From an uncultured Gemmatimonadota bacterium (GTDB lineage Bacteria; Gemmatimonadota; Gemmatimonadetes; Gemmatimonadales; GWC2-71-9): a DNA stretch of 15,907 bases. Position numbers and translations under genes: made by a program. The notes beneath the pieces are model-generated. The model was not told the origin of the DNA. It ran no database searches and saw only the letters and a list, made by a program, of their open reading frames with translations. The stretch is taken from the NCBI GenBank assembly GCA_946479825.1, contig CAMLHU010000014.1:1-15907 (forward strand). Direction: 5' to 3'. Of this stretch, positions 6,331 through 12,312 are shown piece by piece; the stretch's first letter is position 1, and the number at the start of each line of letters is the position of its first letter.

Positions 6331-6610
6331 CACTCCCCGACCTCCTCTCCAGCGCGTTTCTCCTCACCCCTGTCCACGTACTTCTCCTCACCCCCCTACC
6401 CCCTCTCCACGCACTTCTCCTCATCCCCCGACCCCCTCTCCACGCACTTCTCCTCACCCCCCGACCCCCTCTCCACGTTCGTGGAGAGGGGGAGTTGATC
6501 TGGCGTTCCCCTCTCCACGACCGTGGAGAGGGGACAGGGGTGAGGAGTCGACCGTGGAGACGGGACAGGGGTGAGGAGTCGACCGTGGAGAGGGGCACAG
6601 GGGTGAGGTC
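6331..6610. repeat. Mosaic of palindromic REP-like modules (copy 2)
   Basis: This fills most of the 354-base gap between rex and the deiminase gene. The left half carries modules in reverse orientation at an exact 33-bp period (6385-6417, 6418-6450, 6451 onward), with more degenerate units before them. Two perfect palindromes follow: 6465-6492 (13-bp stem, TT loop) and 6508-6533 (12-bp stem, AC loop). The right half carries forward modules at a 31-bp period (6523-6553, 6554-6584, 6585-6608). The core is CGTGGAGAGGGG plus a G-rich tail ending GGGGTGAGG. The palindromes form where opposed modules meet, as in bacterial interspersed mosaic elements. A 77-codon ORF through the left half is a product of the 11-codon period, not a gene. 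Confidence 0.88.
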
Positions 6611-6629
6611 AGCAGGGCGACCAGGCCGG

Positions 6630-6652
6630 GGGGTGAGCGAATCGCTCACCCC
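6630..6652. promoter_or_regulatory. Perfect 10-bp hairpin before the arginine deiminase gene
   Basis: GGGGTGAGCG (6630-6639), loop AAT, CGCTCACCCC (6643-6652). It ends 16 bases before the ATG and has no T tract. Its GGGGTGAG edge matches the tail of the neighbouring repeat modules, so it may derive from one. It could also be an operator for an unknown regulator. Confidence 0.5.
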
Positions 6653-6656
6653 TCGC

Positions 6657-6662
6657 TACCTT
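6657..6662 (+). promoter_or_regulatory. Possible -10 box for leaderless transcription
   Basis: TACCTT matches the TAnnnT -10 form and ends 6 bases before the ATG at 6669. No Shine-Dalgarno sequence is present. Such spacing is typical of leaderless mRNAs. It rests on one short match. Confidence 0.35.
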
Positions 6663-6668
6663 TCCGTC

Positions 6669-7904
6669 ATGCCCCTCCACATCACCTCCGAGATCGCGCC
6701 GCTCGAGGCGGTGCTCGTGCACACCCCCGGGCGCGAGCTGCAGGCGGTCACGCCCGGCACCCGCGAAGACTACCTCTACGACGACATCATCGACTTCGAG
6801 CTGGCCGAGCGGGAGCACGACCGGTTCGTGGCGGTGCTGGAGCGGTTCGCGAAGGTGTACCAGATCACCGACCTGGTGGGCGAGGTGCTGGCGAAGCCGG
6901 AGGCGCGGGAGTTCCTGATCTCGAAGACGATGGACGTGGTGCCGTCGGAGCCGCTGGCCCAGCGGCTCGGCGCCCTGCCGCCGCAGGAACTGGTCAAGCT
7001 GCTGGTGCAGGGGACCGAGGAGGAGAGCGGGCCGATCGCGCGGGCGCTCAACGAGGTGGGCTTTGCGCTGCCGCCGCTCCCCAACCTCTTCTTCCCCCGC
7101 GACATCGGGATGGTGGTCGGGACCCACGCGGTGGTGGGCTCGATGCGGTACGGCGTCCGCTGGACCGAGGAGCTGCTGGTGAAGGCGCTCTTCCGCTTCC
7201 ACGAGGCGCTCCGGAACGACGGCCTCCTGTACGACGGCTCCGAGGAGAAGCGCAGCAACTACACCCTCGAGGGGGGCGACGTCCACGTCCTGCGCGAAGA
7301 CCTGCTGGTGGTCGGCTTCAGCGAGCGCTCGAGCCCGGCGGCGCTCGACCAGCTCTGCGAGGTGGCGTTCACCCGCACCGGGATCACCGACGTGATCGTG
7401 GTGGTGATGCCGCGGGTCCCGACGGCCATCCACCTCGACATGATCTTCACCCAGGTGGACCACGAGCTCTGCCTGGTCTTCCCGCCGACGTTCGTGGGCC
7501 CGGAGCGGTTCGCGATCCTGCACCGGAAGAAGGGCCAGTCGAGCGTGCGTGAGATGCCGAACTTCTTCGCGGCGCTCCGCGCGGTGAAGCTGCCGCTGGA
7601 GCCGATCTTCTGCGGCGGCACCCACCGTCCCAACCAGGAGCGCGAGCAGTGGGGGAGCGGGTGCAACACGCTCGCGGTCCGGCCCGGCACGATCCTGAGC
7701 TACGGCCGGAACGAGAACACGCTCACCGAGCTCGAGAAGGCCGGGTTCAAGGTGGTCGAGAGCGAGGAGTTCCTGACCACCGCCCGCGGCAACCGGCGGG
7801 CCAAGCGCGAGCGGCTGGCGATCACCTTCCCGGGGGGCGAGCTGGTCCGCGGCGGCGGCGGCCCCCGCTGCATGACCCTGCCGCTGACCCGCGCCCAGGC
7901 GTGA
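6669..7904 (+). CDS. arcA: Arginine deiminase
   Basis: This 411-residue protein should hydrolyse L-arginine to L-citrulline and ammonia. The N-terminus TSEIAPLEAVLVHTPGREL is diagnostic. Guanidino-modifying superfamily residues are all present: Asp145 in NLFFPRDIG, Glu201 in EGGDVHVL, His255 and Asp257 in IHLDMIFT, and the nucleophile Cys401 in GGGGPRCMTLPL. Length matches bacterial ADI (about 400-410). The ATG at 6669 is chosen because homology starts there; the open frame upstream runs through the repeat mosaic. Ornithine carbamoyltransferase and carbamate kinase are not in the window, so a full ADI ATP-generating pathway is not shown. The stop overlaps the next gene's GTG as GTGA. Confidence 0.92.
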   Translation: MPLHITSEIAPLEAVLVHTPGRELQAVTPGTREDYLYDDIIDFELAEREHDRFVAVLERFAKVYQITDLVGEVLAKPEAREFLISKTMDVVPSEPLAQRLGALPPQELVKLLVQGTEEESGPIARALNEVGFALPPLPNLFFPRDIGMVVGTHAVVGSMRYGVRWTEELLVKALFRFHEALRNDGLLYDGSEEKRSNYTLEGGDVHVLREDLLVVGFSERSSPAALDQLCEVAFTRTGITDVIVVVMPRVPTAIHLDMIFTQVDHELCLVFPPTFVGPERFAILHRKKGQSSVREMPNFFAALRAVKLPLEPIFCGGTHRPNQEREQWGSGCNTLAVRPGTILSYGRNENTLTELEKAGFKVVESEEFLTTARGNRRAKRERLAITFPGGELVRGGGGPRCMTLPLTRAQA

Positions 7905-8734
7905 CCGCGCCCGCCCCGGTCCCCGGCTTCGCCGCGGTCCCCGAGCGGACGCTGGTGGATCGCGCGCTCGAGCGCCTGGCCCGCGGCCCCGGCTCGGCGA
8001 CGGACCTGGCGCGCGAGGTGCTGGGCCTCCCGAACGCCCCCGCCGCGGTCGCCGAGCGCCTGGTCGTGGCGCTGCTGGGCGCCGACCCGCGGGTGCGCCA
8101 GCTCGAGGACGGGCGCTGGAGCGCGGTGGCGGCGGCGGGGGCGAGCCCGCTGATCGAGGAGTGCGCCTTCGCGGTGCTCGACGTCGAGACCACCGGCTCG
8201 CGCCCCAGCGACGACGACCGCGTCACCGACGTCGCGGTGGTGCTGGTGCACGGGACCCGGCGCGAGCTGGTGTTCGAGTCGCTGGTGAACCCCGGGCGGC
8301 ACATCCCGCCGTGGATCACCGAGATGACCGGGATCTCCGACGCCACGGTGGCCGACGCCCCGCCGTTCGACGCCGTCGCCGAGCCGCTGCTGCAGGCGCT
8401 CGCGGGCCGGGTCTTCACCGCCCACAACGCGCGGTTCGACTGGGGGTTCGTCTCGGCCGAATTCCGCCGCACCCGCGGGCTCGCGCTGCTCGGCCCCAGG
8501 CTCTGCACCGTGCGGCTCGCGCGGGCGCTGCTGCCGGAATTGCCGAGTCGCGGGCTCGACCCGCTGATGCAGCATTTCGGGATCCGCAACGAGGCCCGCC
8601 ACCGCGCCCGCGGCGACGCGCTCGCGACCGCGGAACTGCTGAGCCACCTGCTGGCGATGGCCCGCGAGCGCAACTGCCGGACGCTGGCGGAGGTGGAGGC
8701 GCTGGTGGGCGTGGGGGGACGGCGAAAGCGGTGA
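7901..8734 (+). CDS. DnaQ-like DEDDh 3'-5' exonuclease with N-terminal winged-helix-like region
   Basis: This 277-residue protein has a DEDDh exonuclease domain of the DNA polymerase III epsilon type. Exo I is VLDVETTG (Asp94, Glu96), Exo II TAHNARFDWGFV (Asp180), and Exo III HRARGDALATAELL (His234, Asp239). Residues about 15-75 look like the small helical or winged-helix domain found before some stand-alone exonucleases (VAERLVVALLGADPRVRQLEDGRWSAV). No GIY-YIG or polymerase domain follows. The GTG at 7901 overlaps the deiminase stop by 4 bases. It could be the replicative proofreading subunit or a separate repair nuclease; sequence alone does not decide. The stop codon falls in a short octamer duplication (8728-8743). 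Confidence 0.85.
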   Translation: MTAPAPVPGFAAVPERTLVDRALERLARGPGSATDLAREVLGLPNAPAAVAERLVVALLGADPRVRQLEDGRWSAVAAAGASPLIEECAFAVLDVETTGSRPSDDDRVTDVAVVLVHGTRRELVFESLVNPGRHIPPWITEMTGISDATVADAPPFDAVAEPLLQALAGRVFTAHNARFDWGFVSAEFRRTRGLALLGPRLCTVRLARALLPELPSRGLDPLMQHFGIRNEARHRARGDALATAELLSHLLAMARERNCRTLAEVEALVGVGGRRKR

Positions 8735-8770
8735 CGCGGTGACGCAAGGGGGCGGCACCTCTTCGCCCCA

Positions 8771-8829
8771 TCGCCTCCTCACCTCCTCACCTCTCCCCCC
8801 GTTCACCCTTCACCCTTCACCGTTCACCT
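8771..8829. repeat. Octamer array followed by heptanucleotide array
   Basis: Three 8-nt units (TCGCCTCC, TCACCTCC, TCACCTCT; 8771-8794) are followed by four 7-nt units (TTCACCC, TTCACCC, TTCACCG, TTCACCT; 8802-8829). The block ends 6 bases before the MBL gene ATG and occupies its whole ribosome-binding region with pyrimidine-rich sequence on the coding strand. A pair of GCGGTGAC octamers (8728-8743) straddles the preceding stop codon. Confidence 0.85.
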
Positions 8830-8835
8830 CCCACC

Positions 8836-9747
8836 ATGCCCCTCACGACCACGTTCCGGATCGGCTCCCTCACCTGCCACACCCTCGAGGCCGGGCTGCA
8901 GCGCCTCGACGGCGGGGCGATGTTCGGCGTGGTGCCGAAGCCGCTCTGGGAAAAGCGCATCGCCCCCGACCCCCGCAACCGGATCCCGCTCGCGATGCGG
9001 CCACTCCTGGTCGAGCATCCCGACGGCCTGGTGCTCATCGACAACGGGCTCGGCAACAAGGAAGACGCCAAGTTCGGGGACATCTACGGCATCGACAACG
9101 CCGGGACCCATCCCGGGCCGACCCGGCTCGAGGACGCGCTCGCCGAGCTCGGCTACACGCCGGCCGACGTGCGGTGGATGATCGACACCCACCTGCACTT
9201 CGACCACGCCGGCGGCAACACGACGATGGACGGCGGGACGGTGCGGCTCACCTTCCCGAACGCCACGTACGTCGTCCAGCGGGGCGAGCTCGACTACGCT
9301 CGCCACACCAACGAGCGCACCCGCGCGAGCTACCTGCCGCCCAACTTCGAGCCGGTGGATGCGGCAGGGCGGTGGCAGCTGATCGAGGGCGACGTCGAGA
9401 TCCTCCCCGGGATCCGGAGCCTGCTGACGCCGGGGCACGTGCCGTATCACCAGGCCATCCTGGTGACGAGCGGGGGTGAGACCGCCTGCTTCCTGGCCGA
9501 CCTGATCCCGACCACCGCGCACCTGCCGCTCCCCTGGATCATGGGATACGACGTCGAGCCGCTCCGGACCCTCGAGTCGAAGCGGACGCTCCTGGAGCGG
9601 GCGGCGGGCGAAGGGTGGTGGATCGTGCTGGAGCACGATGCGGCGACCAGCCGGGGCAGGGTGGTGCGGGGGGAGAAGGGCTACGAGTGGGGGGAGTTGG
9701 TGCCGGCGGGCCAGAGCCCCCTTGCCCCCGGCAGCCCCCGCCACTAG
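8836..9747 (+). CDS. MBL-fold metallo-hydrolase (lactonase-like)
   Basis: This 303-residue metallo-beta-lactamase-fold hydrolase has a complete dinuclear zinc site: HLHFDH (His119, His121, Asp123, His124), His201 in TPGHVPYH, Asp222 in FLADLIPT, and His267 in LEHDA. The THLHFDHAGGN form and overall layout resemble the N-acyl homoserine lactonase/AttM branch more than glyoxalase II or RNase Z, but the substrate cannot be named. There is no signal peptide, so it is probably cytoplasmic. The ATG at 8836 precedes FRIGSLTCHTLEAG, a normal family start. No Shine-Dalgarno site is present, because the upstream bases are a tandem repeat. The C-terminal tail (about 288-303) is proline- and glycine-rich. 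Confidence 0.85.
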   Translation: MPLTTTFRIGSLTCHTLEAGLQRLDGGAMFGVVPKPLWEKRIAPDPRNRIPLAMRPLLVEHPDGLVLIDNGLGNKEDAKFGDIYGIDNAGTHPGPTRLEDALAELGYTPADVRWMIDTHLHFDHAGGNTTMDGGTVRLTFPNATYVVQRGELDYARHTNERTRASYLPPNFEPVDAAGRWQLIEGDVEILPGIRSLLTPGHVPYHQAILVTSGGETACFLADLIPTTAHLPLPWIMGYDVEPLRTLESKRTLLERAAGEGWWIVLEHDAATSRGRVVRGEKGYEWGELVPAGQSPLAPGSPRH

Positions 9748-9767
9748 GTTCCGCGCGTCGTTCAAGC

Positions 9768-9784
9768 GAGGGCCGGTGGCCCTC
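9768..9784 (+). terminator. Small hairpin after the MBL gene
   Basis: GAGGGCC, loop GGT, GGCCCTC, 20 bases after the MBL stop. It has no T tract, so it is at best a weak or Rho-assisted terminator, or part of a leader structure for the infC operon. Confidence 0.3.
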
Positions 9785-9866
9785 CACCCTCAGGCCCGCG
9801 GCAGGATGGCGGTGCGACCGGGTCCCGCGATCAGAGGCCGCCTCCGTGGAGGGGTGGCGCGTTCGT

Positions 9867-9900
9867 CGGACACCCGGATCGGGTGTCCGTTTTCGTTTTC
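9867..9900 (+). terminator. Intrinsic terminator/attenuator in the infC leader
   Basis: CGGACACCCG, loop GAT, CGGGTGTCCG (perfect 10-bp stem, 9867-9889), then TTTTCGTTTTC (9890-9900). This is the clearest Rho-independent terminator in the window. It ends about 6 bases before the infC ribosome-binding site, leaving no room for a promoter between them. Transcripts reaching infC should therefore read through it. That fits an attenuator of the infC-rpmI-rplT operon, as L20-type leader control is known in Bacillus, though the controlling factor here is unknown. Confidence 0.75.
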
Positions 9901-9907
9901 CCCAGCT

Positions 9908-9913
9908 GGAGAG
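9908..9913 (+). promoter_or_regulatory. Shine-Dalgarno site that supports the CTG start of infC
   Basis: GGAGAG lies 7 bases upstream of CTG at 9921. It is the only purine-rich site near the start of the IF3 homology, and no ATG, GTG or TTG is available at that position. Confidence 0.65.
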
Positions 9914-9920
9914 TACGCGA

Positions 9921-10442
9921 CTGAGCACCTTCGAACGTGAGAAGCGGACCCGGGTCAACCGGCAGATCCGCATCAGCCCGGTCCGGGTCATCACGGCGGA
10001 CGGCGAGCAGCTTGGCGTCCTGCCGATCGAGGAAGCGCTGGCCGCCGCGCAGGAGCGGGGCCTCGACCTGGTGGAGGTGGCGCCGACCGCGCGGCCTCCC
10101 GTGGTCAAGATCATGGACTACGGGAAGTTCAAGTTCGAGGAAGCCAAGGCGGCCCGCGCCGCCCGCAAGAAGCAGCACGTCATCCAGCTCAAGGAAGTGA
10201 AGTTCCGGCCGGGGATCGACGACCACGACTTCGAGTTCAAGACCCGCCACGCCCGGGAGTTCCTGACGGACGGGAACAAGGTCAAGGTCACGATGATGTA
10301 CCGCGGCCGCCAGATGGCCCACCTCGAGCTCGGCAAGGCGGTCCTCGACCGGCTCGCCGCCGAGGTGGCGGACATCGGCAAGGTGGAGCAGGAGGCCCGG
10401 CTGGAGGGCCGCAACATGTCGATGGTGATCGGCCCCAAGTAA
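9921..10442 (+). CDS. infC: Translation initiation factor IF-3, apparent CTG start
   Basis: IF3 binds the 30S subunit, prevents 50S joining and checks start-codon and initiator tRNA pairing. From CTG at 9921 the protein is 173 residues, close to the 170-180 norm. The N-domain has RVNRQIRISPVRVI, GVLPIEEALAAAQERGLDLVEVAP and PPVVKIMDYGKFKFE. The C-domain has KEVKFRPGIDDHDFEFKTRHA, KVKVTMMYRGRQMAH and a NMSMVIGPK end. No ATG, GTG or TTG occurs in frame until about residue 50, well inside the N-domain; the next one upstream lies back in the MBL gene, across the terminator hairpin. IF3 genes in other bacteria use discriminated codons (AUU in E. coli) for autoregulation, so CTG here is plausible. 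ATC codons at about residues 16 and 18 are less likely starts. Confidence 0.93.
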   Translation: MSTFEREKRTRVNRQIRISPVRVITADGEQLGVLPIEEALAAAQERGLDLVEVAPTARPPVVKIMDYGKFKFEEAKAARAARKKQHVIQLKEVKFRPGIDDHDFEFKTRHAREFLTDGNKVKVTMMYRGRQMAHLELGKAVLDRLAAEVADIGKVEQEARLEGRNMSMVIGPK

Positions 10443-10493
10443 GGGCGCCGCAGCAGCCCGAGCGCCCCAGCGCGACAACACCCGGAGACCGGA

Positions 10494-10688
10494 ATGCCGA
10501 AGCAGAAGACCAAGCGGGCCGCGATGAAGCGCTTCAAGCGCACCGGCAGCGGCAAGCTCAAGCGCTACCACGCGAACCACAGCCACATCCTGACGAAGAA
10601 GGCGCGGAAGCGGAAGAACAAGCTCAAGAAGGGTGACTACGTGAGCTCCGCCGATTTCCCGCGCGTGAACCGTCTCCTCCTCGCTTAA
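10494..10688 (+). CDS. rpmI: 50S ribosomal protein bL35
   Basis: This 64-residue, highly basic protein has the standard bL35 sequence: MPKQKTKRAAMKRFKRTGSGK, HANHSHILTKKARKRKNKL, and VNRLL near the end. It is a structural component of the large subunit. The ATG follows a GGAG site at 10483-10486. It lies between infC and rplT in the conserved order, 51 bases after infC. That gap is a plausible site for L20-dependent translational control as known in E. coli, but no pseudoknot was worked out here. Confidence 0.97.
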   Translation: MPKQKTKRAAMKRFKRTGSGKLKRYHANHSHILTKKARKRKNKLKKGDYVSSADFPRVNRLLLA

Positions 10689-10697
10689 GGAGCGACC

Positions 10698-11057
10698 ATG
10701 CCTCGCGTCAAGAGCGGCGTGGCCCACCACGCGCGCAAGAAGAAGATCATGAAGGCCGCCAAGGGCGGCTTCCAGTCCCGCAGCAAGCTGTACAAGGCGG
10801 CCAAGGAGAACGTCGAGCGCGGGCTCAAGTACGCCTACCGCGACCGCCGCCGGAAGAAGGGCGACTTCCGCGCCCTCTGGATCGTCCGCATCAACGCGGC
10901 GGCCCGGATGCACGGCCTGAGCTACAGCCGGTTCATGGCCGGGCTCAAGGCGGCGGGCGTCGAGGTGAACCGCAAGGTCCTCGCCGACCTGGCCGTCACC
11001 GACGCCGCGGCGTTCGGCCGGCTGGCCGAGCTCGCCGCCGCCAAGGCGGGGGCGTAA
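10698..11057 (+). CDS. rplT: 50S ribosomal protein bL20
   Basis: This 119-residue protein is full length for bL20, an early-assembly large-subunit protein that in other bacteria also represses its own operon. Recognised by [42 protein letters not shown] and [20 protein letters not shown], then [26 protein letters not shown] good AAGGAG Shine-Dalgarno site (10687-10692) overlaps the rpmI stop codon, which indicates coupled translation. The C-terminal part is alanine-rich. Confidence 0.97.
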   Translation: MPRVKSGVAHHARKKKIMKAAKGGFQSRSKLYKAAKENVERGLKYAYRDRRRKKGDFRALWIVRINAAARMHGLSYSRFMAGLKAAGVEVNRKVLADLAVTDAAAFGRLAELAAAKAGA

Positions 11058-11106
11058 CCCCGGCACGGCGCTTCCGGGGCCCCCGGGTCCCGCGTGGCAC
11101 TGCCTC

Positions 11107-11141
11107 CGTGGGGTCGCCCGCCGCCGGCGGTCGGCCCCACG
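11107..11141 (+). promoter_or_regulatory. GC-rich hairpin in the rplT-pheS gap
   Basis: CGTGGGG (11107-11113) pairs with CCCCACG (11135-11141), and the loop contains a second dyad, CCGCCGGCGG. There is no T tract. It may be an RNA structure limiting read-through to pheST or a chance result of the GC content. A 12-bp palindrome, CCGCGATCGCGG (11156-11167), follows 10 bases before the pheS ATG. Confidence 0.35.
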
Positions 11142-11177
11142 TGCGCGTCATCTTCCCGCGATCGCGGTGATCTCCGC

Positions 11178-12308
11178 ATGACCGAACATCCGACCCTCGC
11201 GGCCCTCGCGCCGCGACTCGCCCTCGTCCCGACCCTCGACGCGGCCCAGCTCGAGGCGGAGGAGACGGCCGTGCTCGGCCGGAAGAACGGCGCCCTGACC
11301 GCGCTGCTCCGCCAGCTCCCGTCCCTCGGCGAGGACGAGCGCCGTCGCGTCGGCCAGGCGGCCAACCACCTCAAGGCCCAGTTCGAGGTGGCCTTCGCCG
11401 AGCGGCGGGCCGAGCTCGCCCGCGCGAAGGACCAGGCGGAGCAGGCGGGGCTCGACCTCACGATGCCCGGCCGCGCCCGGTGGGTCGGCGGGCTCCACCC
11501 GGTCACCCAGGTCCTCGACGAGATCCTCGGCATCTTCCGCGAGCTCGGCTTCGTCCGCGTGGTCGGCCCCGAGGCCGAGACCGAGTGGCACAACTTCACC
11601 GCCCTCAACTTCCCGGCCGACCACCCGGCGATGGACCTCCACGACACCTTCTACGTGGACACGGGCGACCGCCGGACCAGCGAACACGACCGCCGGCGCG
11701 GCCGGAGCTCGGGACTCTTCCCGGCGCAGGAGCGCCGCAGCGTCCCCGACCGCCGCCGCCCCACCGAAGGCCGGGTGCTCCTCCGCACCCACACCTCGCC
11801 GGTGCAGGTCCGCACGATGCTGCAGCACCAGCCGCCGATCCGCGCGGTGATGCCGGGGCTGGTGTACCGGAAGGACCCGTTCGACCCGTCGCACGCGCCG
11901 GCGTTCCTCCAGCTCGAGGGCCTGGCGGTGGACGAGGGGATCTCGTTCGTGGACCTCAAGGCGACCCTCACCCACTTCGCCCGGCGGTTCTTCTCGCCGC
12001 GCACCGCGGTGCGCTTCCGCCCGTCGTACTTCCCGTTCACCGAGCCCTCGGCCGAGATGGACGTCGAGTGCCAGCTCTGCGGCGGGGCGGGGTGCCCGGC
12101 CTGCAAGCACACCGGCTGGATGGAGATCCTCGGCTGCGGGATGGTCCACCCCCGCGTGCTCCGCAACTGCGAAGTGGACCCGGAGCGGTTCACCGGCTAC
12201 GCCTTCGGGATGGGGCCGCAGCGGATCGCGATGCAGCGCTACGGGATCACCGACATCCGCCTCCTCTACGGCGGCGACATGCGCTTCCTCTCCCAGTTCA
12301 GCGGCTGA
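11178..12308 (+). CDS. pheS: Phenylalanyl-tRNA synthetase alpha subunit with an Arg-rich insert
   Basis: This 376-residue catalytic alpha subunit of the (alpha-beta)2 PheRS charges tRNA-Phe. Residues 1-95 form the N-terminal coiled-coil domain. The class II core contains HPVTQVLDEILGIFRELGF (107-125), DLHDTFYV (153-160), LLRTHTSPVQVRTML (201-215), VYRKDPFDPSHA (229-240), FPFTEPSAEMDV (285-296) and GCGMVHPRVL (319-328). CQLCGGAGCPACKHTGW (298-314) is the CxxC..CxxC knuckle seen in many Gram-positive-type PheS. Residues about 162-198 are an Arg-rich insert (DRRTSEHDRRRG, ERRSVPDRRRP) absent from standard PheS. Motif FHQ(V/L)EG reads FLQLEG here (243-248). The ATG at 11178 has no strong Shine-Dalgarno site; an upstream in-frame GTG at 11094 lies in the leader hairpin region and is less likely. 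Confidence 0.95.
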   Translation: MTEHPTLAALAPRLALVPTLDAAQLEAEETAVLGRKNGALTALLRQLPSLGEDERRRVGQAANHLKAQFEVAFAERRAELARAKDQAEQAGLDLTMPGRARWVGGLHPVTQVLDEILGIFRELGFVRVVGPEAETEWHNFTALNFPADHPAMDLHDTFYVDTGDRRTSEHDRRRGRSSGLFPAQERRSVPDRRRPTEGRVLLRTHTSPVQVRTMLQHQPPIRAVMPGLVYRKDPFDPSHAPAFLQLEGLAVDEGISFVDLKATLTHFARRFFSPRTAVRFRPSYFPFTEPSAEMDVECQLCGGAGCPACKHTGWMEILGCGMVHPRVLRNCEVDPERFTGYAFGMGPQRIAMQRYGITDIRLLYGGDMRFLSQFSG

Positions 12309-12312
12309 CCCG

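Noticed and set aside
6265..6498. A 77-codon + strand ORF with repeated PLSTHFSSPPDP-like peptide
   Set aside because: The peptide period is the translation of the 33-bp repeat module, which keeps frame by chance (11 codons). It starts inside rex and has no ribosome-binding site.
6331..6610. Possible CRISPR array from the regular 31-33 bp spacing
   Set aside because: The units have no unique spacers; nearly the whole unit is conserved and orientation reverses in the middle. No cas genes are present.
11156..11167. CCGCGATCGCGG palindrome, containing the HIP1-like GCGATCGC octamer
   Set aside because: A single copy in a very GC-rich sequence is expected by chance. No other evidence points to cyanobacterial HIP1.
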